From the NCBI GenBank assembly GCA_938024995.1, contig CALJDU010000019.1, forward strand, positions 62,001-126,000: 64,000 nt of DNA. Direction: 5' to 3'. This DNA comes from an uncultured bacterium (GTDB taxonomy: Bacteria; Myxococcota_A; Polyangia; Polyangiales; Houyiibacteriaceae). This document shows, piece after piece, positions 33,479-40,116 of this stretch (within the stretch, counting starts at the first letter, position 1; every line of letters begins with the position of its first letter). The notes beneath the pieces are model-generated. The model did not search any database and was not told where the DNA came from. It saw only the letters and a program-made list of their open reading frames with translations. The translations under genes and the position numbers were made by a program.

Positions 33479-34047
33479 TCCTCTCGGATCGTGATCTGAA
33501 GGCGCGGCTCGCGAAGGGCGACCTGGTCGTTGATCCCATCGACGACCCCGACCTGCAGATCCAACCGGCGTCGATCGACCTTCGGCTCGATCGGCGTTTC
33601 GTAATTTATCGGCTCACCAACATTTCGTGTATCGACGCGCGTGACCCGTCGAGCCTTGAGCCTTTCATGGAGCCCATGGAGGTCCCGGAAGGCGAGGGCT
33701 TCGTGTTGCAGCCAGGTGCGTTCGCGCTGGGCTCGACGCTGGAGACCGTGAAGATCCCGCCGGATCTGGTCGGACGTGTTGAAGGGCGAAGCAGCATCGG
33801 CCGCCTCGCGATTGTCGTTCACGCCACCGCGGGCTTCGTCGATCCTGGGTTCGAGGGCCAGATTACGCTTGAGCTCAGCAACCTCGGCCGCTGCGCCGTG
33901 AAGCTCTACCCAGGAATGCGCATTAGCCAGATCGTCTTCCACACGATGGTGTCGCCAAGCGAGCGCCCCTACGGAAAAGCGCGGGGCAGCAAGTACCAAG
34001 GGCAAGAAGGCCCCGTGGCGAGCCGGATCGGTCACGACAAGCGTTGA
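33475..34047 (+). CDS. dcd: dCTP deaminase
   Basis: A 190-aa homotrimeric enzyme that converts dCTP to dUTP for thymidylate synthesis. The core motifs are present: [12 protein letters not shown] near the N-terminus, [10 protein letters not shown] (nucleotide-binding) and the catalytic segment [17 protein letters not shown] with the active Glu. The length matches the family (about 190). The ATG overlaps the DksA-like stop (ATGATC), so both are cotranscribed and probably translationally coupled. A thymidine kinase gene lies 2 kb downstream, giving two routes to thymidylate precursors in one neighbourhood. Confidence 0.96.
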   Translation: MILSDRDLKARLAKGDLVVDPIDDPDLQIQPASIDLRLDRRFVIYRLTNISCIDARDPSSLEPFMEPMEVPEGEGFVLQPGAFALGSTLETVKIPPDLVGRVEGRSSIGRLAIVVHATAGFVDPGFEGQITLELSNLGRCAVKLYPGMRISQIVFHTMVSPSERPYGKARGSKYQGQEGPVASRIGHDKR

Positions 34048-34070
34048 GGGAGCCCGCGTTCACGCTCTCG

Positions 34071-34598
34071 ATGGACGTCCGCGAGCCTTCGGGCGACGAG
34101 GTGCTCTTCCGAGACAACGCGAAGCAGGTCCCCGACGCGATGATCGTGCTTCAGCAGAAGCGCTCCGTCTTCGCATTCGTCTTCACCCTCGGGTGGTGTG
34201 GGTTCCTGACGGTCTGGTACGCGATCGCGCTCGGCTTCCTCGTCTCGGGTACGTTCCCGACCCTCGCCGTGCTCTTCATGATGGTCTTCCCGATCGGTCA
34301 CCTCGCGGTCGCGGTCAAACTGATCATCACGCTCCTCAAGCCGAACCGATACTCCATCAAGGTGGAGAACGGCCTTCTGGTCGCGACCTCGCGGCTCTAT
34401 CCCAAGAAGCCAAAGTTCCAGCAGTTCGCGCCGACGACGCAGACGCAAGAGCTCGCCCTGAGCAACGTTGATAGCTTCGCGATGTCGGACGCTCTGATCG
34501 CGCGCCGTGATGGCGCCACGGTAGCGGAGATCTTCACCTCTCTTCCGCGCCACCAAGGCGACGCGATCGCGGAAGCGCTTAACAACGCCTACGCATGA
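34071..34598 (+). CDS. Small two-helix membrane protein, first of three after dcd
   Basis: A 175-aa protein starting at ATG 34071, 23 bases after dcd. Residues 1-35 carry a motif LFRDNAKQVPDAMI that recurs in the next gene. Two hydrophobic helices follow (about 38-65 and 68-92), then a cytoplasmic beta-rich domain starting PNRYSIKVENGLLVATSR and ending in a helix (DAIAEALNNAYA). The layout resembles PH-like membrane domains (bPH type), but I do not claim membership. It is paralogous to 34595-35143 by the two shared motifs and the C-terminal helix. Function unknown. Confidence 0.78.
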   Translation: MDVREPSGDEVLFRDNAKQVPDAMIVLQQKRSVFAFVFTLGWCGFLTVWYAIALGFLVSGTFPTLAVLFMMVFPIGHLAVAVKLIITLLKPNRYSIKVENGLLVATSRLYPKKPKFQQFAPTTQTQELALSNVDSFAMSDALIARRDGATVAEIFTSLPRHQGDAIAEALNNAYA

Positions 34599-35143
34599 GC
34601 AAGCTCGCCATCGATGTCGACGAGCCGTCTGCCAGCGGGCTCTTCCGGGACAACGCGAACCAGGTCCCGAACGCGAGCGTTCGCTTCTCCAAGCGACGGG
34701 GCGGGAAACCGTTTGGGCTGCTGCTGAAGTACGTCTTTTGGTCGCTTTTCCTGACGCTCTTCTGGGTCCCCATCACGTTGGGCGTGTTGGCAGGTGAGCG
34801 AACCGTTCTTCTTGGGTTGGTCGTTCTCATCCCGCACACCTGCTTGCTCTTCGCGACGCTGATCCAAGATCTCGTCCCGAACCGCTACTGGCTCGTCGTT
34901 GAGGAGGGAGCGATCGTGGCGCGTTCCACGACCTGGGACGCGGAGAACAAGAGCTTTTTGCCAAAGCGTCAGCGCACAGAAGCGCAAGTCGCGTTCGCGC
35001 AGCTCGCGCGATTCCGGGGCGATAACGAGAAGCTGTTGGCGGTGAGCGAGACGGGGGCGCGCACGACGCTCTTCGAGAAGGTCCCGGAGCTCGTCGCGGA
35101 TGAGATCGCGAAGACGCTCAACGACGCGTACGACCTGACATGA
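34595..35143 (+). CDS. Small two-helix membrane protein, second of three after dcd
   Basis: A 182-aa protein, ATG overlapping the previous stop (ATGA). Same order as its neighbour: LFRDNANQVPNASV near the N-terminus, two hydrophobic helices (about 45-67 and 72-93), PNRYWLVVEEGAIVARST, a beta-rich domain, and a final helix (DEIAKTLNDAYDLT). Two conserved motifs and equal length show tandem duplication. Coupled translation suggests a hetero-oligomer. No family recognised. Confidence 0.78.
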   Translation: MSKLAIDVDEPSASGLFRDNANQVPNASVRFSKRRGGKPFGLLLKYVFWSLFLTLFWVPITLGVLAGERTVLLGLVVLIPHTCLLFATLIQDLVPNRYWLVVEEGAIVARSTTWDAENKSFLPKRQRTEAQVAFAQLARFRGDNEKLLAVSETGARTTLFEKVPELVADEIAKTLNDAYDLT

Positions 35144-35661
35144 GGCGTATCGAGATCACGCGCCCGACGACCGAGACGGGACGTGGGTACCGCGACCCTT
35201 CCGATCCGCGCCCGCGCCTCAAGGTTCGCAGTGTGGATGGACTGGACGGGGACGCGCTCTTCGGTGCGTCGGCGGCCTCGGTCGCGGCGACCGCGGGCCT
35301 TTGCTACGCGTTCGGGCCCTTCGCGCTGGCCGTCGTTCTTCCGCTCGCCGGGGCATCGGGATGGCTCGCGAAAAGGGCACGCGCCAAGCGCGGCGGATGG
35401 GAAGTCGTGATGACGACCCGCGAGCTCAAGGTGACCGCGCGACTTGGGACCTCATACGTGACCGAGACCAAGTCGTTCTCGATCCCGCTCGACGCGATCG
35501 TCCGCTTCCGTTGGGATGACGATCAGGTGTACGCGATCACGAAAACGCCCATGGCGGGCGAGGTCGAGCGAGTGGTGTTCGGCGGACCGTGGCGCCCCGA
35601 AGATGGTGGCAAGATCGTCGACGCGCTCACGACCGCGCTCCGCGACCTGACGCCCGACTGA
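35140..35661 (+). CDS. Small membrane protein, third of three after dcd
   Basis: A 173-aa protein, start overlapping the preceding stop (ATGA). A polar N-terminus (about 45 residues), one hairpin of hydrophobic helices (about 46-75), then a beta-rich domain (WEVVMTTRELKVTARLG) and a C-terminal helix (GGKIVDALTTALRDLTPD) like the two upstream proteins, although the LFRDNA motif is missing. It is probably the most diverged member of the triplet. It ends nine bases before the stop of the convergent small gene. Confidence 0.75.
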   Translation: MRRIEITRPTTETGRGYRDPSDPRPRLKVRSVDGLDGDALFGASAASVAATAGLCYAFGPFALAVVLPLAGASGWLAKRARAKRGGWEVVMTTRELKVTARLGTSYVTETKSFSIPLDAIVRFRWDDDQVYAITKTPMAGEVERVVFGGPWRPEDGGKIVDALTTALRDLTPD

Positions 35662-35670
35662 GCGGTCCGA

Positions 35671-35925
35671 TCAGCGCGCGAGCTTTTCGGCGGGGACGGA
35701 CTCTCCGGAGCGCACCTCGAGTCGGTAACGACTGTTCGCGGTCTGGAGGTAGTAGATCTCACGTCCGCAGATCCGAAGGATGCGCTTCACTGGAGTGGTG
35801 ACGTACTCATGCAAGCCGTCAGGGAACTCGATCACGACGACCGAACCCTTCCGCGGGGGGCGCAAAAGCCTCCCTATCACTGCTCGACCGGGTTTACGGC
35901 CGACTTTCCGGAGCACCACCTCCAC
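35671..35925 (-). CDS. Small basic protein of unknown function
   Basis: An 84-aa protein starting at GTG 35925. Basic, mostly beta-like, with VIGRLLRPPRKGSVVVIEF, EYVTTPVKRILRICGREIYYLQT and RYRLEVRSGE; it could be an SH3-like or translation-associated fold, but I recognise no family. Reality is supported by residue composition, by a TAGCCT box exactly six bases before the start, and by fitting neatly between a convergent stop and a divergent promoter region. The gap to tdk (35926-36134) has a good -10 for the other direction. Confidence 0.6.
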   Translation of the reverse strand: MEVVLRKVGRKPGRAVIGRLLRPPRKGSVVVIEFPDGLHEYVTTPVKRILRICGREIYYLQTANSRYRLEVRSGESVPAEKLAR

Positions 35926-35931
35926 GTCCCA

Positions 35932-35937
35932 AGGCTA
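35932..35937 (-). promoter_or_regulatory. -10-like box TAGCCT, 6 bases before the small basic protein
   Basis: Minus strand TAGCCT, TGGGAC, GTG 35925. The same hexamer precedes the ABC permease gene at 58722. Confidence 0.4.
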
Positions 35938-36048
35938 GCACAGCGGCTCCTCGGGGCAAAAGCGGAGATCACGTTGAAGGGGAGGATGGGCCAGTGGTCC
36001 TCATTGATGCCTCGACCGTCGCGGATCGCGGGCGATCGGTGGGAAATG

Positions 36049-36054
36049 TAAAAT
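36049..36054 (+). promoter_or_regulatory. -10-like box TAAAAT upstream of tdk
   Basis: TGTAAAAT resembles an extended -10. The predicted leader to ATG 36135 is about 75 bases and includes CAGGAG about 12 bases before the start. No good -35 is visible. Confidence 0.4.
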
Positions 36055-36134
36055 TCTCGCACGTCGACGCTGCTGTTTTCGTCTTCCTGGCCAGATCGCT
36101 TGATCGCGTACAGCTCTCAGGAGTACCCAGCCGC

Positions 36135-36725
36135 ATGCACGTCGTGCGAGGCGAGGGCGGTTGGATTGAGGTCATCTGCGGACCCATGTTCAGCGGAAAG
36201 ACCGAGGAGCTGCTCCGACGGCTGCGGCGAACCGTGATCGCACGGCAACCGCTGCAGGTGTTCAAGCCGAAGATCGACAACCGCTACGCCGAGACGAAGA
36301 TCGTCAGCCACTCCGCGGTCGCGATGGAAGCGGTCGTTGTCTCCAGCGCGGAAGAGATCGCGCGCGCCGTGCGTCCCGAGACCCGCGTCGTTGGCATCGA
36401 TGAGGTGCAGTTCTTCGACCCCTCGATTGTCGAGCTCGTGGAGCGGCTGGCGTCAAAGCAGAACATGCGCGTGGTCGTCGCGGGGCTGGACCTCGATTAC
36501 CAAGGCGAGCCTTTCGGTCCGATGCCGAGCCTGCTGTCCATCGCGGAGTACGTCACCAAGACGCTCGCCATCTGCATCCAGTGCGGCGCGCCGGCGGGAA
36601 GGTCACAGCGCCTCGTGGGCGGCGGCGGACAAGTGCTGGTCGGCGCGACCGAGAGTTACGAAGCGCGCTGCCGCTCGTGTCACGTTCCGCGTGCCGAGCC
36701 GACCACGATGCGCCTCGGCGTCTAG
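36135..36725 (+). CDS. tdk: Thymidine kinase, type II
   Basis: A 196-aa enzyme that phosphorylates thymidine with ATP. P-loop GPMFSGKT (16-23), DEVQFFD with the catalytic Glu, a lasso region near GQVLVGATESYEARC, and a structural zinc site CIQC...CRSCH. Length is as usual for bacterial Tdk (about 190-205). The frame is open for 47 codons upstream, but that part crosses the promoter-like region and does not resemble the family, so ATG 36135 is used. It ends eight bases before the stop of the convergent gene. Confidence 0.96.
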   Translation: MHVVRGEGGWIEVICGPMFSGKTEELLRRLRRTVIARQPLQVFKPKIDNRYAETKIVSHSAVAMEAVVVSSAEEIARAVRPETRVVGIDEVQFFDPSIVELVERLASKQNMRVVVAGLDLDYQGEPFGPMPSLLSIAEYVTKTLAICIQCGAPAGRSQRLVGGGGQVLVGATESYEARCRSCHVPRAEPTTMRLGV

Positions 36726-36733
36726 CGAACTCG

Positions 36734-37477
36734 TTACGGCGTCGCTTCTTCGACCCGAAAACGAAAGCTGATCACGAGGTGCGACGAAGGGATCGTCGTG
36801 CGGAGATCCCCAAGTGAGCGCCTGAGGCAGCTGCGGAGCTCGCCCATCGGAAGCGCAGGTTCGCGGTAATCGCGGAAGCGGATCTCGGGAGCGCGGGTCG
36901 TGCCTCGGAAGTGGACCCGCACGTCGGAGGTCCCGACGTGATCGCGAAACGAACCGCAACGCGGGATGGCGTCGATGGCGCTCCAGATGACCTGCTCCGC
37001 GTTGGCGTCTCGCGGGCAGGGCAGGCGGCCTTCTTGTTCAGCGCCGGGACAGCGGATGTAGGCGAGACGAATGTGTTTGACCGTGAGGTCGCCGGTTGAG
37101 GTCGGCGCAGCTTCGGGCGCCGCTTCGGGTTCGGGCGCGACTTCAGGTTCGGGCGCGACTTCGGGTTCGGGCGCGGCTTCGGGTTCGGGCGCGACTTCGG
37201 GTTCGGGCGCGACTTCGGGTTCCGGCGCGACTTCGGGTTCCGGCGCGCGCGCGGCTTCGGGTTCGGCTCGCGGCTCGGGCGCGACTTCCTCTTCTGCTTC
37301 GATCTGCGCTCCAGGCGCGGCCTCTGGGTCTACTTCCACTTCGCCCGCATCGTCGGCGAAGCGCTCCGGGTGCGGCTCCGCCAGCGTCACACCACCCAAC
37401 GTGACTCCCAGCGCCAAAGAAGCGGCGGCCACAAGCCCCACACGCCAGAGCACAGGTCGGTCATCCCACTGGTTCAC
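36734..37477 (-). CDS. Membrane-anchored protein with EPEVAP repeats
   Basis: A 247-aa protein from GTG 37477. A hydrophobic N-terminal helix (about 11-33) is followed by acidic sequence and seven tandem EPEVAP/EPEAAP units (about residues 78-120), then a globular domain of about 115 residues with two or three Cys (IRCPGAEQEGRLPC, IPRCGSF, ELRSCLRRSL) and a predicted mixed fold ending in ISFRFRVEEA. The plan is reminiscent of TonB-like or AgmX-type myxobacterial proteins with Pro-rich spacers and C-terminal beta domains, but the TonB signature is not evident. A near-match -10 (TAGAGC) lies six bases before the start. Confidence 0.75.
   Translation of the reverse strand: MNQWDDRPVLWRVGLVAAASLALGVTLGGVTLAEPHPERFADDAGEVEVDPEAAPGAQIEAEEEVAPEPRAEPEAARAPEPEVAPEPEVAPEPEVAPEPEAAPEPEVAPEPEVAPEPEAAPEAAPTSTGDLTVKHIRLAYIRCPGAEQEGRLPCPRDANAEQVIWSAIDAIPRCGSFRDHVGTSDVRVHFRGTTRAPEIRFRDYREPALPMGELRSCLRRSLGDLRTTIPSSHLVISFRFRVEEATP
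37121..37242 (-). repeat. Tandem 18-bp repeat coding for EPEVAP
   Basis: About seven 18-bp units with few substitutions, in frame in the minus-strand gene. Near-identity favours recent expansion and possible strain-to-strain length change. Confidence 0.85.
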
Positions 37478-37576
37478 CGAATCGCTCTACCACGGTTCGT
37501 CAGGCTCCTCACCAGCGCGTCCAACCTGACCCCTAAAAACAAGCCGGCCGGCCAAATTACCAATATTGTCGTGTGC

Positions 37577-37606
37577 TTGACACACCTTTGGTGCGGCTCG
37601 TAAGTA
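37577..37606 (+). promoter_or_regulatory. Candidate promoter overlapping the start of the acyl-AMP ligase gene
   Basis: TTGACA (37577-37582, perfect -35), 18 bases, TAAGTA (37601-37606). Transcription would begin near the GTG at 37612, making a leaderless mRNA and excluding GTG 37573. Upstream lies an A+T-rich stretch with the palindrome CAATATTG (37561-37568). Confidence 0.4.
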
Positions 37607-37611
37607 TCGCC

Positions 37612-39303
37612 GTGGCTCACGATCCTCGCTTCGCCCCGGACGACCTGACGTTGGTCTCCGCGATGGCTCGGCTTCGTCGAGGCGAAGGACGCGGGTTCCG
37701 GTTCGTCGCGCGCGATCGGACAGAGACCTACTTCCCTTACGAGGACCTCGAAGCGGAGGCCCATCGACGCGCTGCGCTGCTCGCTCAGCGCGGACTGCGC
37801 AAAGGGGATCGCGTCGCGCTGGTGATCCCGGAGCCGCACGAGTTCGTGCTGAGCTTTCTTGGGGCGGTCGTCGCGGGCGTCGTGCCGGTCCCGATCTTTC
37901 CGCGCGCGAGCTTCAAGAACGTCGACGGCTACGTGGACGTCCTCGCCCACATTATCAAGACCTCGGGCGCGTCGCTGACGCTCTGCATGGAGAGCAACCG
38001 AGAGATCGTCGACCGCGTGATCCCGCTCGGCGTCGAGGCCCCGATCGGCGACGTGACCGTGATCTTCGCGGAGGAGCCGCAGGGCGAGTACGCGCCACCC
38101 TCCATCGCGCCGGAGGATCTCTGCTTCCTGCAGTTCACGAGCGGCAGCACGAGCAAGCCCAAGGGCGTGATGGTCACGCACCGGAACTTGGTCGCGAACG
38201 CCTGCGCGTTCCTCGGGCCGAACGGGCTGGATCGCACCGACGACGATCTCGGGGTCAGCTGGCTCCCGCTCTTCCACGACATGGGTCTGATCGGTTTCGT
38301 CCTTGGGACGCTGGTCTGCGACATCCCCGTCGTGATCTTGCCGACCGAGAGCTTCGCGCGTTCCCCGATGCTCTGGCTCGAGACCATCAGCGCGCACCGC
38401 GGAACGATCACCTACGCTCCGAACTTCGCCTACGAGCTGCTCACCAAGCGCGTGAAGGCGCGGCACCTCGAGTCGCTCGACCTCTCGTCGCTGCGCGTCG
38501 CGGGGTGCGGCGCGGAGCCCATTCGCGCGAAGTCGCTGCTCGGGTTTGCCGAGAAGCTCGCGCCGGCGGGGTTCGACCCGCGCGCGTTCTTGCCGAGCTA
38601 CGGCATGGCCGAGGCGACGCTCGCGATCACCTTCCATCCGCTCGGCGACGAGATGGTGGTCGACCAGGTCGATCCCGCCGCGATGCAAGACGCGGTCGCG
38701 CGACCCGCGGGAGACGACGTCGAGAACCCGCTCTCCTTGGTCGCGTGCGGCAGGCCTTTTCCGAAGCACGAAGTAAAGATCATCGACGAGGCCGGGAACG
38801 CGCTCGGCGAGCGGCGCGTCGGTCAGGTCATCACCCGCGGACCGAGCGTGACGAGCGGTTACTTCGAGAACGAAGAAGCGTCGGCGGACGGCTTCCGTGA
38901 TGGCTGGCTCTACACCGGCGACCTCGGGTACTTCGCGGGTGAAGACCTCTACATCTGCGGCCGCGTCAAAGACCTCATCATCATCCGCGGCGCGAACCAT
39001 CATCCGCAGGACATCGAGTGGTCGGTCAGCGACCTCGCCGGTGTCCGGCGCGGCAACGTGTTCGCCTTCAGCGTCATGAACGACGGTGTCGAAGAGCTCA
39101 TCGTCGCGGCCGAGGGCAACCGCGCGGACGCCGAGCGACTGCGAACCGAGATCGCCCAGACCATTACGCGGGAGCACGGGATCACGCCGAAGAGCGTCCT
39201 CGTGTTGCCCGTCGGCACCTTACCGAAAACGAGCAGCGGGAAAGCACAGCGTCGTAAGACGAAGCTGATGTTTGAGCGCGGAGAATTGGCCGCGCACCCC
39301 TGA
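37612..39303 (+). CDS. Fatty acyl-AMP ligase (FAAL-like AMP-binding enzyme)
   Basis: A 563-aa adenylate-forming enzyme. P-loop signature FTSGSTSKPKG (175-185), YGMAEA, GWLYTGDLG, and GRVKDLIIIRG followed by HHPQDIEW, and a C-terminal TSSGKAQRRK lysine motif. The GANHHPQDIE form and the WLPLFHDMGLIG segment are those of fatty acyl-AMP ligases (FadD32/FAAL), which load activated acids onto carrier proteins. An acyl carrier protein gene follows at 50 bases, and then a hotdog thioesterase. Start uncertain: GTG 37612 begins close to the first conserved strand; GTG 37573 would add 13 residues but overlaps the best promoter. Confidence 0.9.
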   Translation: MAHDPRFAPDDLTLVSAMARLRRGEGRGFRFVARDRTETYFPYEDLEAEAHRRAALLAQRGLRKGDRVALVIPEPHEFVLSFLGAVVAGVVPVPIFPRASFKNVDGYVDVLAHIIKTSGASLTLCMESNREIVDRVIPLGVEAPIGDVTVIFAEEPQGEYAPPSIAPEDLCFLQFTSGSTSKPKGVMVTHRNLVANACAFLGPNGLDRTDDDLGVSWLPLFHDMGLIGFVLGTLVCDIPVVILPTESFARSPMLWLETISAHRGTITYAPNFAYELLTKRVKARHLESLDLSSLRVAGCGAEPIRAKSLLGFAEKLAPAGFDPRAFLPSYGMAEATLAITFHPLGDEMVVDQVDPAAMQDAVARPAGDDVENPLSLVACGRPFPKHEVKIIDEAGNALGERRVGQVITRGPSVTSGYFENEEASADGFRDGWLYTGDLGYFAGEDLYICGRVKDLIIIRGANHHPQDIEWSVSDLAGVRRGNVFAFSVMNDGVEELIVAAEGNRADAERLRTEIAQTITREHGITPKSVLVLPVGTLPKTSSGKAQRRKTKLMFERGELAAHP

Positions 39304-39352
39304 GTGCGGGACCGCGTCGCGACACGTGCGGCGACTGAATGGAGAGCAGAGA

Positions 39353-39598
39353 ATGAGCCAACTGAAAGACCAGCTCCGAGAGATCATCGCTGAGATCGCC
39401 GAGATCGACGAGGTCCCGGACATGACCCCGTTCGCCGAGCTCGGGATCGACAGCATGATGGCGATCGAGATCGTCGCGGACGTCGAGCGCACCTACAAGC
39501 TCACCATCCCCGAGGACGAGCTGAACGAGCTGACCCACCTCGACGCGGTCTACAACAAGGTCCAGCAGAAGCTGGCCGACCGCGACGCCGCCGAGTGA
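39353..39598 (+). CDS. Acyl carrier protein
   Basis: An 81-aa four-helix carrier. The phosphopantetheine site is Ser34 in LGIDSMM, and flanking acidic helices are typical (VERTYKLTIPEDELNELTHLDAVYNKV). The ATG has GGAGAG at a good distance, so it has a normal ribosome site. Between the acyl-AMP ligase and the thioesterase, it is the likely acceptor of the activated acyl group; it is distinct from the fatty-acid ACP by context only. Confidence 0.92.
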   Translation: MSQLKDQLREIIAEIAEIDEVPDMTPFAELGIDSMMAIEIVADVERTYKLTIPEDELNELTHLDAVYNKVQQKLADRDAAE

Positions 39599-40020
39599 TC
39601 GAGCGCGAGGCTCCCTCCCCTCGCGGCGGGTTCCTCCACTCGCTGCGCGCGGGGTACGGCGACACCGATCAAAGCGGCGTCGTTCACCACGCGGTCTACC
39701 TCCGCTGGTTGGAGGACGCGCGGGTCGCGTTCTTTCGAGAGCGCGGAATGGACTTTCGCGATCTGGAGCATGAGCGCCGGATCGGAATGGCGGTCGCCCG
39801 CGCAGAACAGCGCTATCTCTTGCCGGCGCGTTTCGACGACGCCCTCGACGTTGAGGTCTACGTCGGGAAGCTCGGGCGCGCGCAGATCCGCGTCGACTAC
39901 CGCGTCTGGCGTGATGACGACCTCCTTATGGAGGCGAAGGTCACCCTCGCGCTCATCGACCTGGTTCGGATGCGCGCCATACGTCTCCCGGAAGACGTCG
40001 TCTCGATCCTGACCGACTAG
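39595..40020 (+). CDS. Hotdog-fold acyl-CoA/acyl-ACP thioesterase (4HBT/YbgC type)
   Basis: A 141-aa protein. The signature YGDTDQSGVVHHAVYLRWLEDAR (starting at residue 21) carries the catalytic Asp region of the 4-hydroxybenzoyl-CoA/YbgC thioesterase family. GTG start overlapping the ACP stop (GTGA). It probably releases the acyl chain from the carrier or proof-reads it. The three-gene set ligase-ACP-thioesterase lacks any synthase or reductase nearby, so the end product is not evident. Confidence 0.88.
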   Translation: MIEREAPSPRGGFLHSLRAGYGDTDQSGVVHHAVYLRWLEDARVAFFRERGMDFRDLEHERRIGMAVARAEQRYLLPARFDDALDVEVYVGKLGRAQIRVDYRVWRDDDLLMEAKVTLALIDLVRMRAIRLPEDVVSILTD

Positions 40021-40104
40021 GATCGACCTGATCACATCCGCGACGGATGGAAAGCTCCTCGTCACGCACGACCGTCACGCACGGCGCGCGGCGACGGTCG
40101 CGGG

Positions 40105-40110
40105 TATAGT
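40105..40110 (+). promoter_or_regulatory. -10-like box TATAGT, 6 bases before the Ppx/GppA gene
   Basis: TATAGT, CCGGGC, GTG 40117. No Shine-Dalgarno sequence. No clear -35 at 17 bases. Confidence 0.5.
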
Positions 40111-40116
40111 CCGGGC

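Noticed and set aside
35994..36134. A 47-codon N-terminal extension of thymidine kinase
   Set aside because: It crosses the TAAAAT box, does not resemble the family, and the ATG at 36135 gives a normal-length enzyme.
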